Shown: positions 43,295 to 50,398 of the stretch, in pieces
Numbering within the stretch: position 1 is the stretch's first letter
Layout of the letters: every line of letters starts with the position of its first letter
Assembly (NCBI GenBank): GCA_947490145.1
Contig: CANLGD010000016.1
Span: forward strand, 1 to 50,398
Direction: 5' to 3'
Origin: Flavobacteriia bacterium
GTDB lineage: Bacteria; Bacteroidota; Bacteroidia; Flavobacteriales_D; Crocinitomicaceae
Length of the DNA: 50,398 nt
Translations under genes and position numbers: made by a program
Notes under the pieces: model-generated
Told to the model about the DNA's origin: nothing
The model's database searches: none
The model's input: only the letters and a program-made list of their open reading frames with translations

Positions 43295-43495
43295 TTTAAA
43301 AGACGAATGACTTTGGGATATTAAGACTTTAATTTGTGAAAATAAATATTTGAAATTAAGATTCTCAGATTAGAAGATTGTTAGTTTTAATTTAAATACA
43401 AAATCCTAAATTTCTTTTCAGTGAATCAATTTTATTCATAATTCATCACTGAACATAACTAACTTAAATTTATCTATCTTTACAAAAAAAATCCA

Positions 43496-44104
43496 ATGAA
43501 ATATTCAGATTTAAACGAAAACCTACAATTTGCATTAACAAGAACTGAAGTAATTGCATTTACAGAAAATCAAGAAAAGATTTTAAAGAAAATGAAAAGT
43601 GGTTTTGATTTGGTTTCTTATGGTCAAGAAATTTCTGATGAAATATTGTTAAGTTCAATCCATTTAGTAGTTAAATTGAGAGATGAATCAGCGGATGATG
43701 TGCCAAGAGCATTAATATTAATAAATGGCATCGATGAAGCATTTCAAGTTGAAGAAAAACTAAAGCAACTAAAATACGGAACAGAATTAAGAACAGTTGT
43801 AGTGCACGATCGTGCAAATAAAATCAAAGAACGAAACGATCTTTTTGATGGATGCGACATTGTAATTGGAAATCCAAAACGCGTTATTGAATTATATTTC
43901 CAGAATGGAATTAATTTAAAACTATTAAAACATATAATACTTTTTGATGTCAATGAAATTTTAGTTCACAACCATTCCAATAAAGTTTTACGTTTATTTG
44001 AAAGTTTAGGCAAATGTCAACGAATTATTTTTTCAAAGGAAAGTACGGAGAAAATTGAACTTTTCATTGAAGAAAACTTGACAAATCCTATTTATTTAAA
44101 TTAA
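43496..44104 (+). CDS. Degenerate, single-domain DEAD-box helicase-like protein
   Basis: The 202 residues align by eye with the first RecA domain of DEAD-box helicases: Q-motif-like FTENQEKILKKMKSGFDLV (Gln26), motif Ia region PRALIL (70-75), GCDIVIGNPKRV (119-130) where helicases have TPGR, and FDVNEIL (150-156) where DEAD should be. Walker A is replaced by SYGQEISDE (41-49), without GKT. The second RecA domain is absent. ATP hydrolysis is therefore very unlikely; an RNA-binding, scaffold or regulatory role is a guess. The frame is intact and uses ordinary codons, so it does not look like a decaying pseudogene. Confidence 0.62.
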   Translation: MKYSDLNENLQFALTRTEVIAFTENQEKILKKMKSGFDLVSYGQEISDEILLSSIHLVVKLRDESADDVPRALILINGIDEAFQVEEKLKQLKYGTELRTVVVHDRANKIKERNDLFDGCDIVIGNPKRVIELYFQNGINLKLLKHIILFDVNEILVHNHSNKVLRLFESLGKCQRIIFSKESTEKIELFIEENLTNPIYLN

Positions 44105-44196
44105 TTATCGATACGATTAAATTTAAATTTCTAGATTCAATCAATATTTTTTTTTAAAACTTTAAAATAAATATCAGTTTTTTTGAAAAAAAAAAC

Positions 44197-44204
44197 TATT
44201 TTTG
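44197..44204 (+). promoter_or_regulatory. -7 box for the TPR-ribH unit
   Basis: TATTTTTG, exact TAnnTTTG, 61 bases before the ATG at 44266. A T-rich stretch at 44178-44185 may serve as the upstream element but its spacing is short. Confidence 0.42.
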
Positions 44205-44265
44205 CAAACTAATTTTTTGGAGAAATTTAGAATAGAGTTGAAATCATTTGTATAAAAAATAAAAC

Positions 44266-44907
44266 ATGTTAGAAAATTTATCAGCAAGCGACTTAAAAGG
44301 ACAATTTAAAAACAACAATAACCTTCGAATGATAACATTTGGAGTTGGTGCAATTGTAGTTTTAATTTTAGCTTATTTTGCGTATAAACAATTTATTTGG
44401 TCACCAGCAAATGAAAAATCTAAAGATGCCTATTATCCTGGTTTAAATTTTGCTACCAAAGATTCAGTTGATATGGCAATCGATGAATTAGCTTCCGTTG
44501 TTAAAAAATATGATGGAAAACAAGGAGGTGAACTAGCACAATTTGTTTTAGCTCGTCAATACATGACTAAAGGAGAATTTAAAAAAGCACTTACAGAACT
44601 TGAAGGTGTTAGTGTAAATGACATTTACTTATCAATTTACACAATTGGTTTACAAGGTGATTGTTATTCTGAATTAGGAAAATATAGCGAAGCAATGGAT
44701 CTATATATTGGTGCTGCTGAAAAAGTTGACAATGAAAAAACAACTCCAGAATATTTGTTTAAAGCAGGTCTTTGTGCGGAAGAAACAAAAGACTTTGAAA
44801 AAGCAACTGAATTATATACAACTATAAAAGAAAATTATACAAACTTTTCTAACTCTAAATCAATTGATAAATATATTGCTAGGGTAAAAAGTACAAAAAC
44901 TAAATAA
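44266..44907 (+). CDS. Membrane-anchored TPR protein
   Basis: The protein has 213 residues. A short cytoplasmic start (ASDLKGQFKNNNNLR) precedes one membrane helix (ITFGVGAIVVLILAYFAY). TPR-like helix pairs follow to the end (DMAIDELASVVKKYDG, AQFVLARQYMTKGEFKKALTEL, YSEAMDLYIGAAEKV, KDFEKATELYTTIKENY). The layout recalls YfgM-type proteins with a periplasmic TPR. It is two bases before ribH and shares its transcript; no functional link to riboflavin synthesis is evident. Confidence 0.8.
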   Translation: MLENLSASDLKGQFKNNNNLRMITFGVGAIVVLILAYFAYKQFIWSPANEKSKDAYYPGLNFATKDSVDMAIDELASVVKKYDGKQGGELAQFVLARQYMTKGEFKKALTELEGVSVNDIYLSIYTIGLQGDCYSELGKYSEAMDLYIGAAEKVDNEKTTPEYLFKAGLCAEETKDFEKATELYTTIKENYTNFSNSKSIDKYIARVKSTKTK

Positions 44908-44909
44908 AA

Positions 44910-45401
44910 ATGGCGACAATTCATCGCAATTTATCCGAATACGATAAAAATAATATTCCAAATGGTGCCGATTTCAAAGTCGGCATTGTTGTTTCTGAAT
45001 GGAATGATTCCATTACAATGAATCTTTTAAAAGGTGCAAAAGAAGCGCTTTTAGAAAATGGTGTACCTGAAGCTAATATTTTAATTCGCTTTGTTCCAGG
45101 TGCATTTGAATTACCTCTTGGAGCACAATTGATGTTAGATAATACGGATGTTGATGGAGTGATCGCAATTGGTGTTGTGATTCAAGGAGAAACCAAGCAT
45201 TTTGATTTCGTTTGCCAAGGTACAACGCAAGGTATTATGCAATTAAATTTAGAATACAACTCTCCCGTGGCTTTTTGTTTGTTAACTGATGAAAATATCC
45301 AACAATCAATTGAACGTTCTGGAGGAAAGCACGGAAACAAGGGAATTGAATGTGCAATTGCTTGTATCAAAATGATTGAATTGAAAAAATCATTTGAATA
45401 A
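44910..45401 (+). CDS. ribH: 6,7-dimethyl-8-ribityllumazine synthase
   Basis: The 163 residues have the conserved lumazine synthase stretches: VGIVVSEWNDSITMNLLKGA, VPGAFELPLGAQLML, AIGVVIQGETKHFDFVC with the catalytic His in HFDFV, and a C-terminal helix (ECAIACIKMIEL). It condenses 5-amino-6-ribitylaminouracil with 3,4-dihydroxybutanone phosphate, the product of RibBA. It overlaps nothing and follows the TPR gene by two bases. Confidence 0.95.
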   Translation: MATIHRNLSEYDKNNIPNGADFKVGIVVSEWNDSITMNLLKGAKEALLENGVPEANILIRFVPGAFELPLGAQLMLDNTDVDGVIAIGVVIQGETKHFDFVCQGTTQGIMQLNLEYNSPVAFCLLTDENIQQSIERSGGKHGNKGIECAIACIKMIELKKSFE

Positions 45402-45407
45402 TACTAT

Positions 45408-45449
45408 TTTAAATAATTCCATTTTATATTTAAATTTCTTTTATTTTTT
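45408..45449 (+). terminator. Weak AT-only terminator after ribH
   Basis: TTTAAATA (45408-45415) and TATTTAAA (45427-45434) pair, followed by TTTCTTTTATTTTTT. The stem has no G-C pair, so its strength is doubtful. Confidence 0.4.
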
Positions 45450-45498
45450 GATCATTTGTACACTGATTATTATTTTATCGTAAATACTTAGTGTAAAA

Positions 45499-45530
45499 TT
45501 GACATTTACTAAAATTATTTTATACATTTG
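45499..45530 (+). promoter_or_regulatory. Promoter of the Entner-Doudoroff operon
   Basis: TTGACA (45499-45504), with 21 bases between the end of TTG and TACATTTG (45523-45530). The leader to the zwf ATG is about 90 bases, longer than most in this window, and has no obvious structure. Confidence 0.65.
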
Positions 45531-45625
45531 CATTAGAAAGTTTTTATAACTACTATCCAAATCTTTTTTATTTGAATTTTATTTGAAGTTTAAAATAAAT
45601 TAGAATAATAAATTTTAAGTAAAAA

Positions 45626-47098
45626 ATGAATAAAAAGAAAAATCAAACAGAAAAATTTGAGCCATTTAATATCATTGTTTTTGGTGGGGATGGCGATTTA
45701 GCTCTGCGTAAAATATATCCTGCATTATTCCATCGATTTATGGATGGACAATTTATTAATCCTTTTAATATTGTTGCAATTACTAGACATGAAAATCATG
45801 ATGAAATTTTTCAACTTAAATTGAAAAAATTTATTTCTGAATCAATTACAAGTGTAGAAAAGCATGCTTCAGAAATTGAAACATTTATGCAAAAGGTGTT
45901 TTTAATTGCAGCTAAAAATCATAATGCTCTTGAATACAAAAAATTAAGCGAGTTTTTAAATCAGTATAAAAATTATCAAAATATTTATTATTTTTCAACG
46001 CCATCGTCTGCTTTTGGAGGAATAAGCAGAACTTTGAAAGAAACAAATCTGGTAAATCCACATAGTAAGGTAGTATTGGAGAAACCTTTAGGGCATAGTC
46101 TTGAATCTTCAAACGAAATTAATGATCAAATTTCTCAAGCATTTAATGAAAAACAAATTTACCGAATCGATCATTATTTAGGCAAAGAAACAGTTCAAAA
46201 TTTAATGGTTTTGCGCTTCACAAATAACTTATTTGAAAAAGCATGGAATTGCGAAAATATTGAAAATGTTCAAATAACTGTTGCAGAAAGCTTGGGTGTA
46301 GGAAGTCGCGCTGGTTACTATGACAATTCGGGTGCATTACTAGATATGGTTCAAAATCATTTGTTGCAATTATTATGTCTAGTAGCAATGGAACCACCTA
46401 ATATTCTTGAAGCTGATCAAGTTAGAAATGAAAAATTAAAAGTGCTCGATGCACTTCGTTTATTCAATAAAAAAAGTGTGGTTACCGATACAATTAAAGG
46501 GCAATACACTCGTGGAAATTTAAATGGAGAAGAGGTAAGTTCTTATTTAGAGGATATTGAAAAATATTCTTCAAAAACGGAAACTTTTGTAGCAATTAAA
46601 GCATTTGTAGATAATTGGAGATGGAAAAATGTACCATTTTACCTCAGAACGGGTAAACGAATGAAAAAACGCTATTCAGAAATTGTCATCAATTTTAAAA
46701 CAGTTAAGCACAATATTTTCCCATCACAGGAACAAATGTCAAATAATAAATTAATTATCAGACTTCAACCAGAAGAAAGAATTGAATTAGTTCAAATGAC
46801 AAAAATCCCAGGTCCAGGTGGATATCGATATAAACCTATTTCATTAAAATTAGACTATATTGATTCATTTAAAGAGCGTTTTCCGGACGCTTACGAGCGA
46901 TTAATTATTGATGTCATCAGAGGAAACCAAACCCTTTTCATGCGTCAAGATGAATTACAAGCAGCTTGGAAATGGACTGAATCTATTTCAAATAGTTGGA
47001 AATTGGTCAATCAAACGAATATCCTTTACGAGGCCGGAACTTGGGGACCAGGTGATTCAATTATGCAAGGGGAAGATACTTGGGTTACAAAATCTTAA
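45626..47098 (+). CDS. zwf: Glucose-6-phosphate 1-dehydrogenase
   Basis: The protein has 490 residues. The N-terminal nucleotide-binding stretch IVFGGDGDLALRKIYPALF, the substrate/catalytic motif RIDHYLGKETVQNL (Asp-His and Lys) and PFYLRTGKRMKKR match G6PD. It oxidises glucose-6-phosphate to 6-phosphogluconolactone with NADP+ (or NAD+). It is first in a four-gene operon that turns glucose-6-phosphate into pyruvate and glyceraldehyde-3-phosphate. 6-Phosphogluconate dehydrogenase (gnd) is absent, so the operon serves the Entner-Doudoroff route. Confidence 0.96.
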   Translation: MNKKKNQTEKFEPFNIIVFGGDGDLALRKIYPALFHRFMDGQFINPFNIVAITRHENHDEIFQLKLKKFISESITSVEKHASEIETFMQKVFLIAAKNHNALEYKKLSEFLNQYKNYQNIYYFSTPSSAFGGISRTLKETNLVNPHSKVVLEKPLGHSLESSNEINDQISQAFNEKQIYRIDHYLGKETVQNLMVLRFTNNLFEKAWNCENIENVQITVAESLGVGSRAGYYDNSGALLDMVQNHLLQLLCLVAMEPPNILEADQVRNEKLKVLDALRLFNKKSVVTDTIKGQYTRGNLNGEEVSSYLEDIEKYSSKTETFVAIKAFVDNWRWKNVPFYLRTGKRMKKRYSEIVINFKTVKHNIFPSQEQMSNNKLIIRLQPEERIELVQMTKIPGPGGYRYKPISLKLDYIDSFKERFPDAYERLIIDVIRGNQTLFMRQDELQAAWKWTESISNSWKLVNQTNILYEAGTWGPGDSIMQGEDTWVTKS

Positions 47099-47107
47099 AA
47101 TATTAAA

Positions 47108-47791
47108 ATGGAATTACACAAATTTGATTATTTGCAAGAAATGGAAATCATGCTTGCAGAAAATATCTCTAAAGAATTAGAAGCTTCCATTAACCAACTA
47201 GGTAAAGCAAGTCTTTTGGTTTCTGGTGGAACGACTCCTAAAGGATTATTTAAAATTTTGTCAAAAAAAGCAATAGACTGGTCAAAAGTGACAATTGGTT
47301 TAGTTGATGAGCGTTTTGTTTCTAATGAAAATGAAACCAGTAACGAAAAATTAGTAAAAGAAAATTTATTAATTAATCTCGCTTCCAAAGCAAAATTTCT
47401 TTCAATGGTTCATAAAATTGAAGACGAAAAGGAAAATTTAAAACTAGTAAATTCTGCCTATTCATTATTTTTTAATGATTTGACAGTTTCAGTTTTAGGA
47501 ATGGGAGAAGATGGACACACTGCATCCCTTTTCCCAAATGATGAAAATTCAGAAAAAGATCTAAAATCCTCGAAAGTAGAAATTATTTCAACTTTTGCAC
47601 CGGTAAATCCCAAAAATAGAATATCGTGCTCTAAATCATTAATTTTAGAAAGTAAATCGCTTTATTTAATGTTAATTGGACCTTCAAAAATTGAAGTGTT
47701 AGATAAAGCAAAGCAAAATAATTTTCCGATTTCATATTTTTTCAGAAATGAAAATGAGGAGTTAAAAGTATTTTTTGCAGAGAAAAAATAA
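47108..47791 (+). CDS. pgl: 6-phosphogluconolactonase
   Basis: The 227 residues contain the SVSG-like stretch SLLVSGGTTPKGLFK, the WSKVTIGLVDERFV loop and VLGMGEDGHTASLFP, the signature carrying catalytic and substrate-binding residues of the SOL/DevB family. It hydrolyses the lactone from Zwf to 6-phosphogluconate. It lies nine bases after zwf and 31 bases before edd. Confidence 0.94.
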   Translation: MELHKFDYLQEMEIMLAENISKELEASINQLGKASLLVSGGTTPKGLFKILSKKAIDWSKVTIGLVDERFVSNENETSNEKLVKENLLINLASKAKFLSMVHKIEDEKENLKLVNSAYSLFFNDLTVSVLGMGEDGHTASLFPNDENSEKDLKSSKVEIISTFAPVNPKNRISCSKSLILESKSLYLMLIGPSKIEVLDKAKQNNFPISYFFRNENEELKVFFAEKK

Positions 47792-47822
47792 AATAAAAAT
47801 TTATAACAATAATAATTACAAA

Positions 47823-49655
47823 ATGGTTAATAAAATAATTTCAGAAGTTACAGATAGAATTTACGCAAGAAGTACTGAAGCTAGAATAACATATTTAGCT
47901 CAAATGGAAAACGCATTTACTAAAGGAGTTACCCGCGAAGCATTAGGATGTGGAAATTTAGCACATGGATACGCAGGATGTTCCGCAACAGAAAAGGTTC
48001 AATTAGCTGAAATGAAAAAATCGAATTTTGGTATCGTAACTGCATATAATGATATGCTTTCGGCTCATAAAACGTATGAAAATTATCCTGATAAAATTAG
48101 ACATTATTCGCAAAAATATGGAGCGATAGCCCAAGTTGCTGGAGGTGTTCCTGCAATGTGTGATGGAGTTACGCAAGGACAATATGGTATGGAGCTTTCA
48201 CTTTTCAGTAGAGATGTGATAGCCCTTTCGACTGCTATCGCACTTTCCCATAATATGTTTGACGGAACAATAGGATTAGGAATCTGTGACAAAATAATTC
48301 CTGGACTAGTAATTGGAGCGCTAAAATTTGGACATTTACCAACAATATTCATTCCTGGTGGACCAATGGAAACGGGAATTTCAAATGATGAAAAATCAAA
48401 AATTAGACAAGATTTTGCCGAAGGAAAAATTGGCAGAGCAGAATTACTAAAAGGAGAATCAGACTCATACCATTCTCCTGGAACATGTACTTTTTATGGG
48501 ACAGCAAATAGCAATCAAATGCTAATGGAAATTATGGGATTACAACTTCCTGGTTCTAGTTTTGTGAATCCAAATACTGAATTGAGAGAATTATTGACAG
48601 AATATGCGGTAAAAGTATTAAGTGATAATTGTAACGCAAAATCTTTAGGAAGATCATTTTCAAAAATTTATAATGAAAAAGTGGTGGTCAACGGTTTAGT
48701 TGGGCTTTTAGCTACTGGAGGTTCAACGAATCATACAATTCATTTAATTGCGATGGCAAATTCCGCAGGGGTAAAAATTACGTGGCAAGATTTTTCTGAT
48801 TTATCAGCAGTAGTTCCTTTATTAACAAGAATTTATCCAAATGGTGCGGCTGACGTAAATCATTTTCATGCGTCTGGCGGAATGTCTTTTGTAATTAAAA
48901 CTTTATTAGATAATGGATTGTTGCATGAAGATGTCAATACAATTTTGGGAAGAGGGTTAAGAGAATTCACTAAAGAACCAAAAATTGACAATGGAAAACT
49001 AATTTGGGTAGAAGGTGCATCTGCAAGTTTAAATGAAAGTATTATCAGACCCGTTTCAAATCCATTTTTGAAAAATGGTGGAATTGTTATGTTAAATGGA
49101 AATATTGGTAGAAGTGTAATTAAAACTGCTTCAATAGACGAAAACAATATGGTTGTGGAGGCAGAAGCAATTGTTTTTAACGAACAAGAAGATTTAATTA
49201 CTGCATTTAAACGAGGTGAATTAGAAAAAGATTTTGTTGCTGTTTTACCATTTCAAGGACCAAAACAAAATGGAATGCCAGAATTACATCAGTTAACTCC
49301 AACTTTACGAATTTTGCAAAAAAGAGGTTTTAATGTAGCCATATTAACCGATGGAAGAATGTCTGGAGCTTCTGGAAAGGTACCAGCAGCAATACATCTA
49401 ACACCAGAAGCAAAAGATGGTGGAGTTATTGCAAAAATAAGAACAGGCGATCGAATTCGTTTGGATTCAAATTTAGGAACATTAGATGTTTTAGATTCAG
49501 AAATAGTTTTAAATCGCGAAGCAGCAACAAAAAATAATGAAGATACTTTTGGATTTGGAAGAGAGATATTTACAAATTTAAGAAAAATGGTTTCATCAAG
49601 TGAAGAAGGAGCAAGCTTCTTGTTTAATACTGCAGATAAAAATAAATTATACTAA
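47823..49655 (+). CDS. edd: Phosphogluconate dehydratase
   Basis: The protein has 610 residues from the ATG at 47823 (MVNKIISEVTDRIYARS). A TTG at 47775 lies within the pgl gene and gives an unlikely lysine/asparagine extension. The iron-sulfur dehydratase pattern is visible: AMCDGVTQGQYGMELSL, STAIALSHNMFDGTIGLGIC (ligand Cys), HSPGTCTFYGTANSNQMLME (ligand Cys) and LTDGRMSGASGKVPAAIHLT. It dehydrates 6-phosphogluconate to KDPG. The length and motifs fit Edd better than the related IlvD. Confidence 0.95.
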   Translation: MVNKIISEVTDRIYARSTEARITYLAQMENAFTKGVTREALGCGNLAHGYAGCSATEKVQLAEMKKSNFGIVTAYNDMLSAHKTYENYPDKIRHYSQKYGAIAQVAGGVPAMCDGVTQGQYGMELSLFSRDVIALSTAIALSHNMFDGTIGLGICDKIIPGLVIGALKFGHLPTIFIPGGPMETGISNDEKSKIRQDFAEGKIGRAELLKGESDSYHSPGTCTFYGTANSNQMLMEIMGLQLPGSSFVNPNTELRELLTEYAVKVLSDNCNAKSLGRSFSKIYNEKVVVNGLVGLLATGGSTNHTIHLIAMANSAGVKITWQDFSDLSAVVPLLTRIYPNGAADVNHFHASGGMSFVIKTLLDNGLLHEDVNTILGRGLREFTKEPKIDNGKLIWVEGASASLNESIIRPVSNPFLKNGGIVMLNGNIGRSVIKTASIDENNMVVEAEAIVFNEQEDLITAFKRGELEKDFVAVLPFQGPKQNGMPELHQLTPTLRILQKRGFNVAILTDGRMSGASGKVPAAIHLTPEAKDGGVIAKIRTGDRIRLDSNLGTLDVLDSEIVLNREAATKNNEDTFGFGREIFTNLRKMVSSSEEGASFLFNTADKNKLY

Positions 49656-49666
49656 AAATACAAATT

Positions 49667-50230
49667 ATGTCGCAAAATAACATCAGAGAAGTTTTAGGAA
49701 AACACGCAGTAATTCCTGTTGTAACATTTAATACAATGGAAGAAATTACACCATTAGTTGAAAAATTGTTATCAAGAAATATCAATTGCATAGAAATTAC
49801 ATTACGAACTGCTATTGCTTATGATGCAATAAAAAAAGTAAAGTCAGATTATGCTGGTAAAATAAATGTTGGAATGGGAACGGTTGTCAATTTAGCACAA
49901 ATTCAAAAAGCAGTTGAATTGGGAGTTGATTTCATGGTTAGCCCTGGAATTAGTGCTTCACTATTTGATGCTTTCGAAAATAGTAAAATAGCCTTTATTC
50001 CGGGAATTGCAACTCCAAGTGAAATAATTTTAGCTTTACAAAATGGCTACGATACTTTAAAATTCTTTCCTGCCCATTTATTTGGTGGCTACGAAGCTTT
50101 AAAAACGTTTGGTCAAGTTTTCCCAAATGTAAAATTCTGTCCAACAGGCGGAATTTCAGAAGACACTTTTCAAAAATATTTGGATTTAAGCAACGTAATT
50201 AGTGTTGGTGGATCTTGGATGACGAAATAA
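49667..50230 (+). CDS. eda: KDPG aldolase (short C-terminus)
   Basis: The 187 residues form a TIM barrel: VIPVVTFNTMEE, NCIEITLRT (catalytic Glu), GMGTVVNLAQIQKAVELGVD, MVSPGIS, TLKFFPAHLFGG (Schiff-base Lys in LKFFPA) and FCPTGGIS. It splits KDPG to pyruvate and glyceraldehyde-3-phosphate. It ends in SVGGSWMTK, some 25 residues shorter than E. coli Eda, so the last helix is missing. All active-site residues remain, and the product is probably functional. It is last in the operon. Confidence 0.93.
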   Translation: MSQNNIREVLGKHAVIPVVTFNTMEEITPLVEKLLSRNINCIEITLRTAIAYDAIKKVKSDYAGKINVGMGTVVNLAQIQKAVELGVDFMVSPGISASLFDAFENSKIAFIPGIATPSEIILALQNGYDTLKFFPAHLFGGYEALKTFGQVFPNVKFCPTGGISEDTFQKYLDLSNVISVGGSWMTK

Positions 50231-50249
50231 TTTTAAATGTAGAATTAAG

Positions 50250-50276
50250 AATTCATAACTCATAACTCATAATTCA
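50250..50276 (+). repeat. Period-7 repeat after eda, reverse orientation to the 16.1 kb tract
   Basis: AATTCAT (50250), AACTCAT (50257), AACTCAT (50264) and AATTCAA (50271) follow each other without gaps. AACTCAT is the reverse complement of ATGAGTT, the unit at 16087-16128. Confidence 0.75.
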
Positions 50277-50287
50277 ACATTTATAAT

Positions 50288-50398
50288 TTACTCCCAAACT
50301 CCCATTGCACAGAATTTCTCAATTCGTTGATTAATTCTGTCTTCAACTTTTATTTTTTGTAAATCTTTAATTGTTTCTTTTAAATATTTTTTCACGAT
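50288..50398 (-). CDS. accA: C-terminus of acetyl-CoA carboxylase carboxyltransferase alpha subunit (partial)
   Basis: The last 36 residues of a protein whose start lies beyond the window, reading in from the right edge and ending in TAA at 50290-50288. The tail IKDLQKIKVEDRINQRIEKF followed by CAMGVWE resembles the end of AccA (I-x-D-L-x-x-I-x-x-x-x-R-x-x-x-R-I-x-K-F-x-x-M-G). The fragment is short, so the gene name is a likely guess. Confidence 0.6.
   Translation of the reverse strand: MVKKYLKETIKDLQKIKVEDRINQRIEKFCAMGVWE

Noticed and set aside
1-50398. CRISPR arrays, insertion sequences, prophage or defence genes
   Set aside because: I find no regularly spaced direct repeats, transposase, integrase or phage structural genes; the content is ordinary chromosomal.

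Overview
The window looks like chromosomal DNA from a low-GC member of the Bacteroidota, most likely the order Flavobacteriales. The evidence is: a type IX secretion C-terminal sorting domain at the left edge; many promoters of the Bacteroidota type (TTTG/TTG, about 19 bp, TAnnTTTG); a fused SecDF; a type B ribosomal protein L31; proteins of Bacteroidota-typical families (DUF4293, DUF1573, TIGR02757, WG repeats, gliding-type Ig repeats); and almost no recognisable Shine-Dalgarno sequences. A Crocinitomicaceae/Fluviicola-like relative is my guess, not a demonstrated assignment. I see no phage, insertion sequence, CRISPR array, rRNA operon or integrase, and no gene-free stretch longer than 300 bases.

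Layout, left to right. 1-4444 (+): end of a T9SS-secreted protein, terminator, ROK glucokinase and a large secreted GH92 alpha-mannosidase with C-terminal accessory domains. 4441-9281 (-): GDPD-like lipoprotein, a small secreted protein, an SPFH/band 7 protein, a small DUF5808-like membrane protein, a GH3 lipoprotein and a secreted EEP-family hydrolase. 9342-14575 (+): MFS transporter, a PTPS/FolE pterin pair, a BAX-inhibitor-like membrane protein and a secreted vWA protein. 14705-15631 (-): tRNA-Met(CAT) with its own promoter and terminator, and an ICMT-like membrane methyltransferase. 15696-22845 (+): START-like protein, an lptG-type permease with two overlapping glycosyltransferases, ribBA, a lolD-like ATPase and a TIGR02757 gene. 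22907-27625 (-): two DUF1573 proteins, a TPR lipoprotein, peptide deformylase, an ABC-F ATPase and DUF4293. 27745-30706 (+): AcpH-like phosphodiesterase, MltF-like lytic transglycosylase, aldose-epimerase-like protein. 30917-40726 (-): TonB-like protein, WG-repeat protein, tatA, rpmE2, secDF, a GT4 glycosyltransferase, a cysteine-flanked GT9-like protein and a lipoprotein. 41021-50230 (+): patatin-like outer-membrane protein, a degenerate DEAD-box-like domain, TPR protein plus ribH, and a complete Entner-Doudoroff operon zwf-pgl-edd-eda. 50288-50398 (-): probable end of accA.

How the genes fit together. The glucokinase, GH92 and GH3 enzymes suggest use of glycans, and the glucose-6-phosphate formed can enter the Entner-Doudoroff operon at the right end. 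A second theme is the envelope: LPS export permease, LolD-like ATPase, four glycosyltransferases, SecDF, TatA, transglycosylase and TonB-like protein. Cofactor genes (ribBA, ribH, folE, PTPS) are scattered.

The less ordinary observations are: the pseudo-DEAD protein; a GT9-like enzyme with four-cysteine clusters at both ends; an orphan minus-strand promoter with an inverted repeat in the 30.7-30.9 kb gap; a hairpin leader before the L31 gene; period-7 tandem repeats of one related unit between genes; and a run of promoters whose -7 boxes imply very short or no 5' leaders. I do not see a clear defence island or another multi-gene system that I would call undescribed.
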